A stretch of DNA of 9,759 bases from an uncultured Bacillota bacterium (GTDB lineage: Bacteria > Bacillota > Clostridia > Peptostreptococcales > Anaerovoracaceae), in the NCBI GenBank assembly GCA_946408315.1, contig CAMJRV010000060.1, positions 1 through 9,759 on the forward strand, written 5' to 3'. Both the position numbers and the translations under genes were made by a program. This document shows positions 1 to 7,500 of the stretch, in pieces. Positions within the stretch are counted from its first letter, which is position 1; each line of letters opens with the position of its first letter. The notes beneath the pieces were generated by a model. It saw nothing but the letters and a program-made list of their open reading frames with translations. It searched no databases and was not told where the DNA came from.

Positions 1-1
1 G

Positions 2-622
2 GACCTGATCGACGACGACAAGGTCTGCCTGACCAATATTAACCGCCAGTTGATTGCAACCAGGAAAACCGTCGGAAAAAAGAAGGTGGAAGTGATGAGG
101 GACCGGGTGCTGGAGATCAATCCCGCTGCAAAGGTCGAGATTCACGAGACTTTTTACGGCGCGGAAACTGCAGCTCACTTTGATCTGAGCGCTTATGATT
201 ATATTATTGACGCCATCGATACGGTATCCTCGAAGCTCGTCCTTATCGAGGGGGCGAAGGCGGCGGGCGTGCCGATCATCAGCTGTATGGGCGCCGGCAA
301 CAAGCTGGACCCTACAAGGTTGGAGGTGGCGGATATTTCAAAGACTTCCATGTGCCCTCTCGCCAAGGTGATGCGGACGGAGCTCCGCCGGCGCGGGATT
401 GAAGATGTGAAGGTGGTTTACTCGAAGGAACCCCCTATGACTCCGATAGAAGATGACTCCAATAGCTGCAAAAATCATTGCATCTGTCCACCGGATACGA
501 AGCGAAAATGTACGGTCCGAAGACAAGTGCCGGGCAGCATCTCCTTCGTGCCTTCCGTCGCAGGGCTGATCCTTGCGGGAGAGGTCATCAAGGACCTTGC
601 GCTTTCCGAAGCGAGGAAATAA
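2..622 (+). CDS. tcdA: tRNA threonylcarbamoyladenosine dehydratase TcdA, 5'-truncated by window edge
   Basis: The protein is an E1/ThiF-like enzyme of the CsdL/TcdA family. Known members use ATP to cyclise t6A at position 37 of ANN-decoding tRNAs into ct6A, in the cytoplasm. The frame is open from base 2 and shows about 206 residues. The N-terminal glycine-rich nucleotide loop and roughly 40-50 residues lie upstream of the window. Visible family features are the acidic segment DLIDDDKVCLTNINRQ at the very start, the TVGKKKVEVM helix, YIIDAIDTVSSK, the MGAGNKLDPT segment, CPLAKVMR, and the C-terminal VPGSISFVPSVAGLILAGEV. Cysteine codons at 467, 479, 485 and 509 form a C-x3-C-x-C-x7-C pattern typical of clostridial members. 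It ends at TAA. A ThiF/MoeB relative is the alternative, but the C-terminal half fits TcdA better. The next gene follows after a 124-base gap with no convincing terminator or promoter. Confidence 0.92.
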   Translation, partial: DLIDDDKVCLTNINRQLIATRKTVGKKKVEVMRDRVLEINPAAKVEIHETFYGAETAAHFDLSAYDYIIDAIDTVSSKLVLIEGAKAAGVPIISCMGAGNKLDPTRLEVADISKTSMCPLAKVMRTELRRRGIEDVKVVYSKEPPMTPIEDDSNSCKNHCICPPDTKRKCTVRRQVPGSISFVPSVAGLILAGEVIKDLALSEARK

Positions 623-746
623 GTTTGTTTTCCCCCGGCCTTTTTCCTGCGAAAGTAGTAATATCAAGAATACTCGTGAATAAACTATAGGGACTGATTG
701 GATTTAGAAGCAGGAAAACAGGGAAGGATAAAAGGGGGAAAACCAA

Positions 747-1391
747 ATGGAGGGTATGGAAGAAAAGGGACTGGAGACGAACAGCGCAGAATTGATCGGA
801 ATCGTTTTATCGCCGCCGGCGATTAGTCACAAGTCCTATGGAGAGACGTTTTACAGCTTTTCTTTGGGGGTTGACAGAAAGAGCGGTTATCGCGACATTA
901 TTCAGATCATCGTATCGGAGAGGCTGGTTTGGAACCTCGAGTTCGAACCGGGCGATTATGTGGAAATTATCGGACAGATAAGGACCTATAACGAAGAGCA
1001 GGACGGGAGGAACAAACTGAACGTCGTTATCTTTGCGAGAGAATTTAAAAGGTGCGATGAGGACAGCGGCGTTGAGCATGAGAATAAAATCAGCCTGGAG
1101 GGTTTTATCTGCAAGAAGCCCATCGGACGGATCTCCCCGCTGGGACGGGAAATCTGCGATATCATGCTTGCCGTAAACCGTATGTACAACAAGTCCGATT
1201 ACATACCCTGTATTGCCTGGGGACGAAATGCCGGCTATGCCAGCAACCTTTCCGTCGGGACTAAAATATCCGTGACGGGAAGGATACAGAGCAGGGAATA
1301 TCGAAAACGGGATTCGGAGGGAAATGTTACCGTAAAGACAGCTTACGAAGTTTCCATTTTAAAGCTGGAAGCATTGCCTGGTGAATCTTGA
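747..1391 (+). CDS. Tandem OB-fold single-stranded DNA-binding-like protein
   Basis: This 214-residue protein contains two consecutive OB-fold-like segments, about residues 13-108 and 113-209. The second is clearly SSB-like: GRISPLGREICDIMLAVNR, then YIPCIAWGRNA, then GRIQSREYRKR, the usual order of strand motifs in bacterial SSB. The first is more divergent but has the same layout (FYSFSLGVDR, then GDYVEIIGQIRTYN). Classical SSB is about 150-180 residues with a single OB fold and an acidic DDDIPF-type tip. Here the protein ends in LEALPGES, so the protein-recruiting tail is absent. From the family, single-strand DNA binding is the likely activity; the cellular role is unknown and could be a paralogue used in repair, replication or competence. 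The ATG at 747 is preceded by an AGGGGG site at 733-738. A strong terminator follows, so this gene ends its transcription unit. It is probably not the main replicative SSB, which usually sits beside rpsF and rpsR. Confidence 0.82.
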   Translation: MEGMEEKGLETNSAELIGIVLSPPAISHKSYGETFYSFSLGVDRKSGYRDIIQIIVSERLVWNLEFEPGDYVEIIGQIRTYNEEQDGRNKLNVVIFAREFKRCDEDSGVEHENKISLEGFICKKPIGRISPLGREICDIMLAVNRMYNKSDYIPCIAWGRNAGYASNLSVGTKISVTGRIQSREYRKRDSEGNVTVKTAYEVSILKLEALPGES

Positions 1392-1413
1392 AATAGGATC
1401 GCAAGACGACTGC

Positions 1414-1439
1414 AGACTGCCGGAAGGCAGTCTTTTTTT
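1414..1439 (+). terminator. Intrinsic terminator after the SSB-like gene
   Basis: A perfect 8-bp stem, AGACTGCC (1414-1421) with GGCAGTCT (1426-1433), closes a GGAA tetraloop and runs straight into seven T residues (1433-1439). It lies 22 bases after the stop codon of the upstream gene. It is a textbook rho-independent terminator and separates that gene from the antiporter gene. Confidence 0.93.
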
Positions 1440-1496
1440 GTGTGCGGAGAATGCCATTTTCTTTTTTGCATAAGAAGCGAATTTTTCCACATCATG

Positions 1497-1502
1497 TATA
1501 AT
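1497..1502 (+). promoter_or_regulatory. Possible -10 box upstream of the antiporter gene
   Basis: A perfect TATAAT lies 84 bases before the antiporter start codon and beyond the terminator, where a promoter is expected. No good -35 hexamer is found 16-18 bases upstream (GAAGCG or neighbours), so it is only a candidate. A second weak option is TTGCAT at 1523-1528 with TAGTAT at 1546-1551, spaced by 17; its -10 would lie inside the palindrome at 1540-1553. Confidence 0.35.
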
Positions 1503-1539
1503 GTATATCTAGTGAAAAACTATTGCATTTCCCACCGGG

Positions 1540-1553
1540 CAATACTAGTATTG
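1540..1553. repeat. Perfect 14-bp palindrome in the antiporter leader
   Basis: CAATACTAGTATTG is its own reverse complement. It sits 32 bases before the antiporter GTG start. Its left side also pairs with an upstream segment: TATTGC (1521-1526) is complementary to GCAATA (1539-1544), with a loop that contains CCC and GGG. The two pairings share bases 1540-1544 and exclude each other. A repressor operator or an mRNA structure are both possible. No regulator can be named. Confidence 0.45.
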
Positions 1554-1571
1554 TATCTGTACATTTTTTTG

Positions 1572-1578
1572 AAAGGAG
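1572..1578 (+). promoter_or_regulatory. Ribosome binding site that selects the antiporter GTG start
   Basis: AAAGGAG ends at 1578. The ATG at 1580 would leave a spacer of only one base, whereas the GTG at 1586 has seven. The GTG is therefore the preferred start although an in-frame ATG lies two codons upstream. Confidence 0.7.
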
Positions 1579-1585
1579 AATGAAC

Positions 1586-2650
1586 GTGAAGTATTTATAT
1601 TGGTTATTGGTTTTCATCCCGATTACGCTTGTGGCAAGGTTCGGGCTCCATTTAAGCGACGGTATCGTGTTCTGGCTCTGCTGCGTCGGTATCGTTCCCC
1701 TCGCCGCCGTGCTTGGAGACGCCACAGAACAGATCAGTATGTACACCGGCCCCAAGGTCGGAGGATTTTTGAACGCTACGATGGGAAATGTGCCGGAAAT
1801 TCTGATTTGCGGATTTGCCATCCAGTCCGGAATGTATTCCCTGGTGCTCGCAAGCCTTGCAGGATCAATCCTCGGCAACGTCTTACTCGTTATGGGAATG
1901 AGTATTTTTATTGGAGGGCTAAAGTTTAAATTTTTACCCTTTAATAAGAATATTACCCAGAATAACTTTACGCTTCTCGGTTTTGCGGCTTTCAGCATCG
2001 TCATTCCGTTTTTCTTCAAGATCGGAAGCGAGGGAGGCAGCAACCATATCGCTATGGCGGACTTTAGCTTGGCGCTGGCGATCATTATGATCGCGCTGTA
2101 CGTATTGGGGCTGATCTTCTCTCTGATTACACACAGGGACATCTTCCTGGATGAGGTCGACGACGAGGAGGACCCGGAGCAACCGGATTGGACCCTGAGA
2201 AAAGGGATCATCGTCATGAGTGCCGCGGCGGTTGCCGTAGCTGTAATGAGCGAAGTCCTGGTAAGCACCGTGGAAGGGGCCGCAGAGCAGTTTGGCCTGG
2301 GAGAGGCTTTCATCGGCATCATTCTGATCCCGATTTTGGGCAATGTGGCGGAGCACGCTTCTGCTGTCATCATGGCGTTTAAGGGGAAAATCAACATCAG
2401 CATCGAGGTTGCAGTTGGTTCCAGCATGCAGATCGCGATGTTTGTAACGCCGCTGATGGTCGTCTGGAGCGCCATCCTCGGAAATACGATGGAATACGTG
2501 TACACCCCGATGGAGCTGCTCGGAATCATCATCAGCATCGTAATTGCCGCCACCGTGTTTATGGACCACAAGGTAAACTGGCTGGAGGGCGCAGAGCTGA
2601 TCGCCGCTTACATCGTTTTGGGCGGCGCCTTCCTGATGTTTGGCATTTAA
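1586..2650 (+). CDS. cax: Calcium/proton antiporter, CAX family
   Basis: This is a 354-residue integral membrane protein of the Ca2+:cation antiporter superfamily, CAX branch, which exports Ca2+ from the cytoplasm in exchange for H+. Two homologous hydrophobic halves, about ten or eleven helices in all, carry the paired signature motifs. The first half has GDATEQISMYTGPKVGG and then NATMGNVPEILI; the second has GNVAEHASAVIMAFKGKINI and then GSSMQIAMFVTPLMV. Acidic residues in the GNxxE motifs are the expected ion-binding sites. Between the halves is a cytoplasmic acidic linker, FLDEVDDEEDPEQ, as in other CAX proteins. The GTG at 1586 is chosen from the spacing of the AAAGGAG site; reading from farther upstream would add an unsupported tail. 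The gene is flanked by terminators on both sides and looks monocistronic. The family assignment is strong. Substrate choice among Ca2+, Mn2+ and other cations cannot be read from the sequence. Confidence 0.93.
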   Translation: MKYLYWLLVFIPITLVARFGLHLSDGIVFWLCCVGIVPLAAVLGDATEQISMYTGPKVGGFLNATMGNVPEILICGFAIQSGMYSLVLASLAGSILGNVLLVMGMSIFIGGLKFKFLPFNKNITQNNFTLLGFAAFSIVIPFFFKIGSEGGSNHIAMADFSLALAIIMIALYVLGLIFSLITHRDIFLDEVDDEEDPEQPDWTLRKGIIVMSAAAVAVAVMSEVLVSTVEGAAEQFGLGEAFIGIILIPILGNVAEHASAVIMAFKGKINISIEVAVGSSMQIAMFVTPLMVVWSAILGNTMEYVYTPMELLGIIISIVIAATVFMDHKVNWLEGAELIAAYIVLGGAFLMFGI

Positions 2651-2692
2651 GGACTTGCAGGACGGCTTTGATAAAATAAATATCTGATATTT

Positions 2693-2724
2693 GGGCATGC
2701 CTGTTACCGGGCATGCCTTCTTAT
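2693..2724 (+). terminator. Probable intrinsic terminator after the antiporter gene
   Basis: GGCATGCC (2694-2701) pairs with GGCATGCC (2710-2717) around an eight-base loop, and a G-U pair can extend the base of the stem. A broken T-rich tract, TTCTTATT, follows. The stem is strong but the T tract is imperfect. Each arm is itself palindromic, so the element also reads as a direct repeat. Its position 42 bases after the stop codon, ahead of a promoter, supports termination. Confidence 0.6.
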
Positions 2725-2778
2725 TGCCCGCCAAACCATATTTATGACCCGCATACTGAGCACATTTATGGCTTAGAA

Positions 2779-2807
2779 TTGCATTTATACCCATTATGTG
2801 TTATATT
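2779..2807 (+). promoter_or_regulatory. Sigma-A promoter for the plsX-rnc-smc-ftsY-der cluster
   Basis: TTGCAT (2779-2784) and TATATT (2802-2807) are separated by exactly 17 bases, and the -10 is preceded by TGT at 2799-2801, an extended -10 element. Transcription would begin near 2814 and leave a leader of about 50 bases before the plsX ATG. No FapR-like operator is evident near it. Confidence 0.62.
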
Positions 2808-2863
2808 TTAAGATACTGACTAATGATAAACGGGGAGACTTACCTTAACAAAGGAGGGTATCT

Positions 2864-3877
2864 ATGAAAATAGCTGTAGATGGAATGGGCGGTGATCACG
2901 CCCCTTTGGAAATCGTGAAGGGCGCCGTGGAAGCGTCTGCTTTGACGAAACACCATATCGTTCTCGTGGGAGATGAAACCCAAATAAAGGCCGAACTGAA
3001 AAAATATAAATATGATTCTGAAAAGATCTCAGTCGTTCATGCGAGTGAGGTCATCAGCAACGACGACGCGCCGGTAAAGGCCGTGAGAACCAAGACGGAT
3101 TCCTCCATGGTGAAGGGGATCAACCTGGTGAAGCGCGGAGAGGCCGAGCTCTTCATTTCCGCAGGAAACACAGGCGCCATTATGGCGGGCGGGCTTTTTA
3201 TTCTGGGGAGGATACAGGGAATTGACCGGCCTGCCATCGCAAGCACGTATCCGATTCTGGGCAAGGGCGTTTCCCTGCTTGTAGATTCCGGCGCCAACGC
3301 GGAGTGCAAGCCCAACAACCTGCTGGAGTTTGCCACTATGGGAAGCATCTATATGGAAAAGGTTTTGAACGTAAAGCAGCCTACGGTAGGTCTTGTCAAC
3401 ATCGGTACGGAAGAGACAAAGGGTACGACCGTGATCAAAGCCGCCCACGAGCTGCTTTCCAAAAGCCGCCTTCATTTTATCGGAAATGTGGAGGCGAGAG
3501 AGATTCCGAAGGGGGCCTGCGACGTCGTTGTGTGCGACGGTTTTGTGGGCAACATCATCCTGAAGCTGACGGAAGGCCTTGCCTGGAATATTCTCAAGCT
3601 GATCAAGAATAAATTCACCTCCGGCACCATTTCCAAGGTGGGAGCGCTGCTTCTTTCCGGCAAGCTGAAGGAATTGAAGTCGGAATTCGACTATTCTGAG
3701 TATGGAGGCGCGCCGATTCTGGGCGTCAAGGGCGCCGTCGTCAAGATGCACGGCTCATCCAACGCCAATGCCGTGAAGAATACGATTTTAAAGGGAATCC
3801 CATATGCGGAGACCAATGTGGTTCAGACGATACAGAACTCAGTTCTGGAATTGGAGGAAATAATAATCAGTGAATGA
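2864..3877 (+). CDS. plsX: Phosphate acyltransferase PlsX
   Basis: PlsX makes acyl-phosphate from acyl-ACP and orthophosphate. PlsY then uses acyl-phosphate to acylate glycerol-3-phosphate, the first step of phospholipid synthesis in most Gram-positive bacteria. It is a peripheral membrane enzyme. At 337 residues the length matches the family (about 330-340). Diagnostic segments are the N-terminal MKIAVDGMGGDHAP, the SAGNTGAIMAGG segment near residue 100, LVDSGANAECKP, LVNIGTEETKGT, the CDGFVGNIILK segment, and YSEYGGAPILGVKG near the C-terminus. The ATG at 2864 has an excellent AGGAGGG site (2852-2858) five bases away. The gene is first behind the promoter at 2779-2807. Its stop overlaps the rnc start by eight bases. 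The often adjacent rpmF and acpP/fab genes are absent. Confidence 0.97.
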   Translation: MKIAVDGMGGDHAPLEIVKGAVEASALTKHHIVLVGDETQIKAELKKYKYDSEKISVVHASEVISNDDAPVKAVRTKTDSSMVKGINLVKRGEAELFISAGNTGAIMAGGLFILGRIQGIDRPAIASTYPILGKGVSLLVDSGANAECKPNNLLEFATMGSIYMEKVLNVKQPTVGLVNIGTEETKGTTVIKAAHELLSKSRLHFIGNVEAREIPKGACDVVVCDGFVGNIILKLTEGLAWNILKLIKNKFTSGTISKVGALLLSGKLKELKSEFDYSEYGGAPILGVKGAVVKMHGSSNANAVKNTILKGIPYAETNVVQTIQNSVLELEEIIISE

Positions 3878-4565
3878 GCTTGATTTTCAAAAGATAATTC
3901 AATATGATTTCCAAAATGTGAATCTGCTGAAGAATGCTTTGACGCACAGCTCTTATATCAACGAGGGAAAGACCTCCCAGATCGGAAACAACGAACGGCT
4001 GGAATTCCTGGGGGACGCCATCCTCGACGCGGTAATCAGCGACCACCTCTACAACAGGCTTTGCAATATGGAAGAAGGAGAGCTGACGAAGCTGCGGGCG
4101 GTCATCGTGTGCGAACGTTCCCTGGCCGTGTGCGGCGCAAAGGTCTCTATCGGAAACTATCTGCGGCTGGGCAAGGGAGAGGAAAACAGCGGCGGAAGAA
4201 AGAGAGGCTCCATCCTTGCCGACGCGCTGGAAGCGGTGATCGGGGCCATCTATCTCGATGGCGGATGGGCTGCGGTCAAGGACTTCGTGATGCGCATCTT
4301 CTCCGAATTGATCGAGGACGCCGTCTCAGGAAAGCTCCATACGGACTATAAGACGGAGATCCAGGAAAGGCTGCAATCCCACGGCGAGGCGGATATCAGC
4401 TATGTGATCGAAAAAGAGGAAGGCCCGGATCATGACAAGACGTTTTATTCCAACCTGGTCTTTCAGGGCAGAGTGATCGGCAGCGGGTCGGGGCGGAGCA
4501 AAAAGGAAGCGGAGCAGCAAGCGGCAAAACAAGCGTTAGAGCGAGGTGGCACATTTGTATTTTAA
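3870..4565 (+). CDS. rnc: Ribonuclease III
   Basis: RNase III cleaves double-stranded RNA, including rRNA precursors and sense-antisense duplexes, in a Mg2+-dependent reaction as a homodimer. The protein has 231 residues, normal for the family. The catalytic domain (about 1-150) contains the signature NERLEFLGDAILD at 41-53, with E42, E45 and D49, and LADALEAVIGAIYLDGG, with D118 and E121. These match the metal-binding acidic residues of the E. coli enzyme (E38, E41, D45, D114, E117). A double-stranded-RNA-binding domain follows at about 158-228, from DYKTEIQERLQ to the conserved KKEAEQQAAKQALE helix. The start is GTG at 3870: a stop codon (3864-3866) lies just upstream in frame, so no earlier start is possible. 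GGAGG at 3853-3857 is a rather distant binding site, and the gene overlaps the end of plsX, so translational coupling is likely. Confidence 0.97.
   Translation: MNELDFQKIIQYDFQNVNLLKNALTHSSYINEGKTSQIGNNERLEFLGDAILDAVISDHLYNRLCNMEEGELTKLRAVIVCERSLAVCGAKVSIGNYLRLGKGEENSGGRKRGSILADALEAVIGAIYLDGGWAAVKDFVMRIFSELIEDAVSGKLHTDYKTEIQERLQSHGEADISYVIEKEEGPDHDKTFYSNLVFQGRVIGSGSGRSKKEAEQQAAKQALERGGTFVF
4543..4549 (+). promoter_or_regulatory. Ribosome binding site that selects the smc TTG start
   Basis: GAGGTGG lies inside the 3' end of rnc and is correctly spaced for the TTG at 4555. A competing in-frame GTG at 4546 falls within this same site and has no binding site of its own. The TTG also gives the N-terminus MYFKRIDLHGFKSF, which matches the usual SMC beginning. 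Confidence 0.7.
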
Positions 4566-7500
4566 AAGAATCGACCTGCATGGGTTTAAGTCCTTTGCCG
4601 AGCCGGTCAGCATTGAGTTTCACGAAGGGATTACCTGTATCGTAGGGCCTAACGGAAGCGGAAAGAGCAATATCTCCGACGCCATCCGGTGGGTGCTGGG
4701 AGAGCAAAGCCCCAAGATGCTGCGGGGCGGCAAGATGGAAGAGATCATCTTTGCCGGCACGGCGAGCAGAAAGTCCAGGGGGATGGCCGAGGTCACGCTG
4801 GTGATCGACAACAGCACGGGGATACTCCCCATCGATTATGCGGAGGTGGCCATAACGAGAAGGATGTACCGTTCCGGTGAGAGCGAGTATTCCATCAACA
4901 ACAACCAATGCAGGCTCAGGGATATTCGGGAGCTCATCATGGACACCGGAATCGGGGTGGACGGCTATTCTCTCATCGGACAGGGAAAGATCGCCGACAT
5001 CGTCAGCAACAAGCCGGAAAGCAGGAGAGAAATCTTTGAAGAGGCCGCCGGAATAGTAAAATAACGGACAAAAAAGGCGGAGTCGGAGCGCAAGCTGGAA
5101 GCTTCCAACGCAAACCTTGAACGCGTCAACGATATTATCACGGAGATCGAGGGCAGGATCGACGGCCTCGCGGAGGACAGCGAGAAAGCGTCCCAATACC
5201 TGGTCCTGAGAGATAGATATAAAGAGCTGGAAATCAATATCACGTTAAAAAATATTGAAAATATAGAGCTGAAGAACGAGTACATAAAGGACGACCTGGC
5301 GGAATTGGGAAGCCAGATCGATGATTTGAAGGAAGACAAGTCCTCCATAGATTCGGATATCGCGCAGAACAGGAACAGAAACGAGGAGCTGGAACGCCTT
5401 GGAAATGAAACGAGGGACCGGCTTCTTCTCAGCGTTGAAAAAATCAATTCCCTGGTCAACCAGAATCAGTTGAACAGGGAAAAATTGTCTGCCATCGATA
5501 AGGACGAAGCGCGGCTGAAAGAGGAAATCACCGCTGTCGAATCGAAGCTTGCGCAAGAGCCGGAAACCGCCGGCGAACAGTTTGCCGGAAAGCAGCGGAT
5601 CGGCGAAGAGCTGGCAGCGCTGGAAGCGGATCTGGCGGATAAGGTCGGCCGGTATACGGCGCTTACCTCGGCTCTCAGCGCAGACGCGGAAGAGATCGAC
5701 GGCCAGAAGAACAGAATTTACGAGCTGCACGGCACAGTCAGCAGCAAGAACAGCGAAATCAACAGCCTGCTCAGCCTGCAAAATACGCTGGACAAGCGCA
5801 GGGAGCAGATTCTGACCGAAAAGGAAACGGCAGGCGCAAGCGGACGCGAGTTGTCTGTCCGCTATGAGGACGCCCGGAAGGAGCAAGCTTCCCTGAGAGA
5901 AGTCTTCACGGCAATGGAAGCGGAAAATCAGGCGTTAAAGCAGAAGTACAACGAAGATATATTCAGAGAAAAGAAACTCGCAAGAGAGCTTGAGGAATTA
6001 AAAATCTCCATCGGTCGGATTTCTACGAGAAAAAAGATGATCGAGGAAATGGAAAGCTCCTATGAGGGGTATAATAATGCCGTAAAGTTTATCATGAAAT
6101 CAAACCTTTCGGGGATCGACGGCGTCGTCGCCGAACTGATCGAAGTACCGAGAGGCTTTGAAACCGCCATTGAGACGGCTCTCGGCGCCGCCTTGCAGAA
6201 TATCGTCTGCGAGGACGACAGGAGCGCACAGGCCGCCATCGGCCTGCTGAAGCAGAACAAAGCGGGAAGGCTGACCTTTCTGCCGCTCAAGAGCATGCGG
6301 GACGCCGGTCTGCGATATGACGCATCCCTGAAGAATGCGGAAGGCTTCAAGGGCTTCGGCGTTCAGTGCATCAAATTTGATCCCAAGTATCAAAGAGTGA
6401 TGGAGTATCTTCTGGGCAGGGTTATCGTGGTGGACAACCTCGACCATGCCGTAAAGCTGTCGAAACAGGCGACAGGCGGCGGGCTGCGCTTCGTTACTCT
6501 GGAGGGGGAAGTTATCAACTCCGGCGGAGCCATAACCGGCGGTACCTATCGAAACAATACCGCCAACCTTTTGGAACGGAAGGCGGAGGCGAAGCAGCTC
6601 GGGGAAAAGCTGGCGGAGATGGAACGGTCTCAGGTTTCCGGCGACAGCGAGCTTTCGGAGCTGAGAGATGCGCTTCACAGGGCACAGGAGCAGATCCAGA
6701 AGATGGACCGGGAGCACCGGGACAGGGAGCTGGCACTGCTGTCCAAAGAAAATGCCATCGCAACTCTGGAGCGGCAGCTTGAAGATCTGAAACAGAGAGA
6801 CGAAAAGCACCAGAGAGAGCTTGACAATATCGAGACGGAAAAGCAAAGCGCCGAAGCTATGATCGAAGAGATTCGGGCCGTGGTTCGGAAGGCCGAAGAA
6901 GAGCTTTCCGAAATCGAGCGCAAGACCGATACGGGGCTTGCGAGATATGAAGAGAAAAAGCGGGAACTGGATGCCGTCAATGAAGAGATCACAAGGGCGA
7001 GAGTTGCCGTCGGAACGGCGGAAAGCCAGAAAAACCATGTGGATCAGCTTCTGGCGCGAATCGAGGAATCTCAGCGGGAGCTGGCCGAAGAAAAGCAAAG
7101 CAAGCTGCAGGCCATCGATGCGCTTGAAATTGAGCGGCTGAATCTGCTCAGCGGAGACGACGATCTGGAGAGCGAGATCAGAGTAAAGGAAGCGGAGAAG
7201 GAATCCATCGAGCGGTATCTCGCGGAGATTCAGGGGGAGAAGGAAACAGTCTCCCGGTATCTGAACGAGATCACCCGGAAAAAGGACGAAATGGACGGGA
7301 TTCTCAGCGGATATCAGGCGCAGAAATATGAGCTGGAGATCAAGCAGGCCAAGTATGAAACTCAGCTCGACACCTATAAGGACAAGCTCTGGGAGGAGTT
7401 CGAAATATCCTATCTGCAGGCCATCGAGTTCAAGAAAAGGGAATTCAACCTCGGCGCGGCCGTAAAGGAAAGCAGGGAGATCAAGAGCAGGATCAAGGAG

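Noticed and set aside
596..640. Terminator at the end of tcdA
   Set aside because: CGCTT/AAGCG at 600-613 can form a short hairpin, but it lies within the coding sequence and no T tract follows directly.
623..746. Promoter for the SSB-like gene
   Set aside because: TATAGG at 686-691 and AATACT at 669-674 resemble -10 boxes, but neither has a fitting -35 hexamer. The gene could equally be read through from tcdA.
1440..1585. yybP-ykoY or other metal riboswitch upstream of the cation antiporter
   Set aside because: The leader is short and I could not find the conserved loops of that class. Only a palindrome and a weak hairpin are visible.
1492..2571. Minus-strand open frame of 359 codons opposite the antiporter gene
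   Set aside because: The plus strand encodes a clear CAX protein with paired motifs. The antisense product is a low-complexity, Ser/Thr/Ile/Met-rich shadow.
5041..5085. Frameshift as the cause of the smc interruption
   Set aside because: The frame is the same before and after the stop, and the residues on both sides align to SMC without a gap. A substitution is enough.
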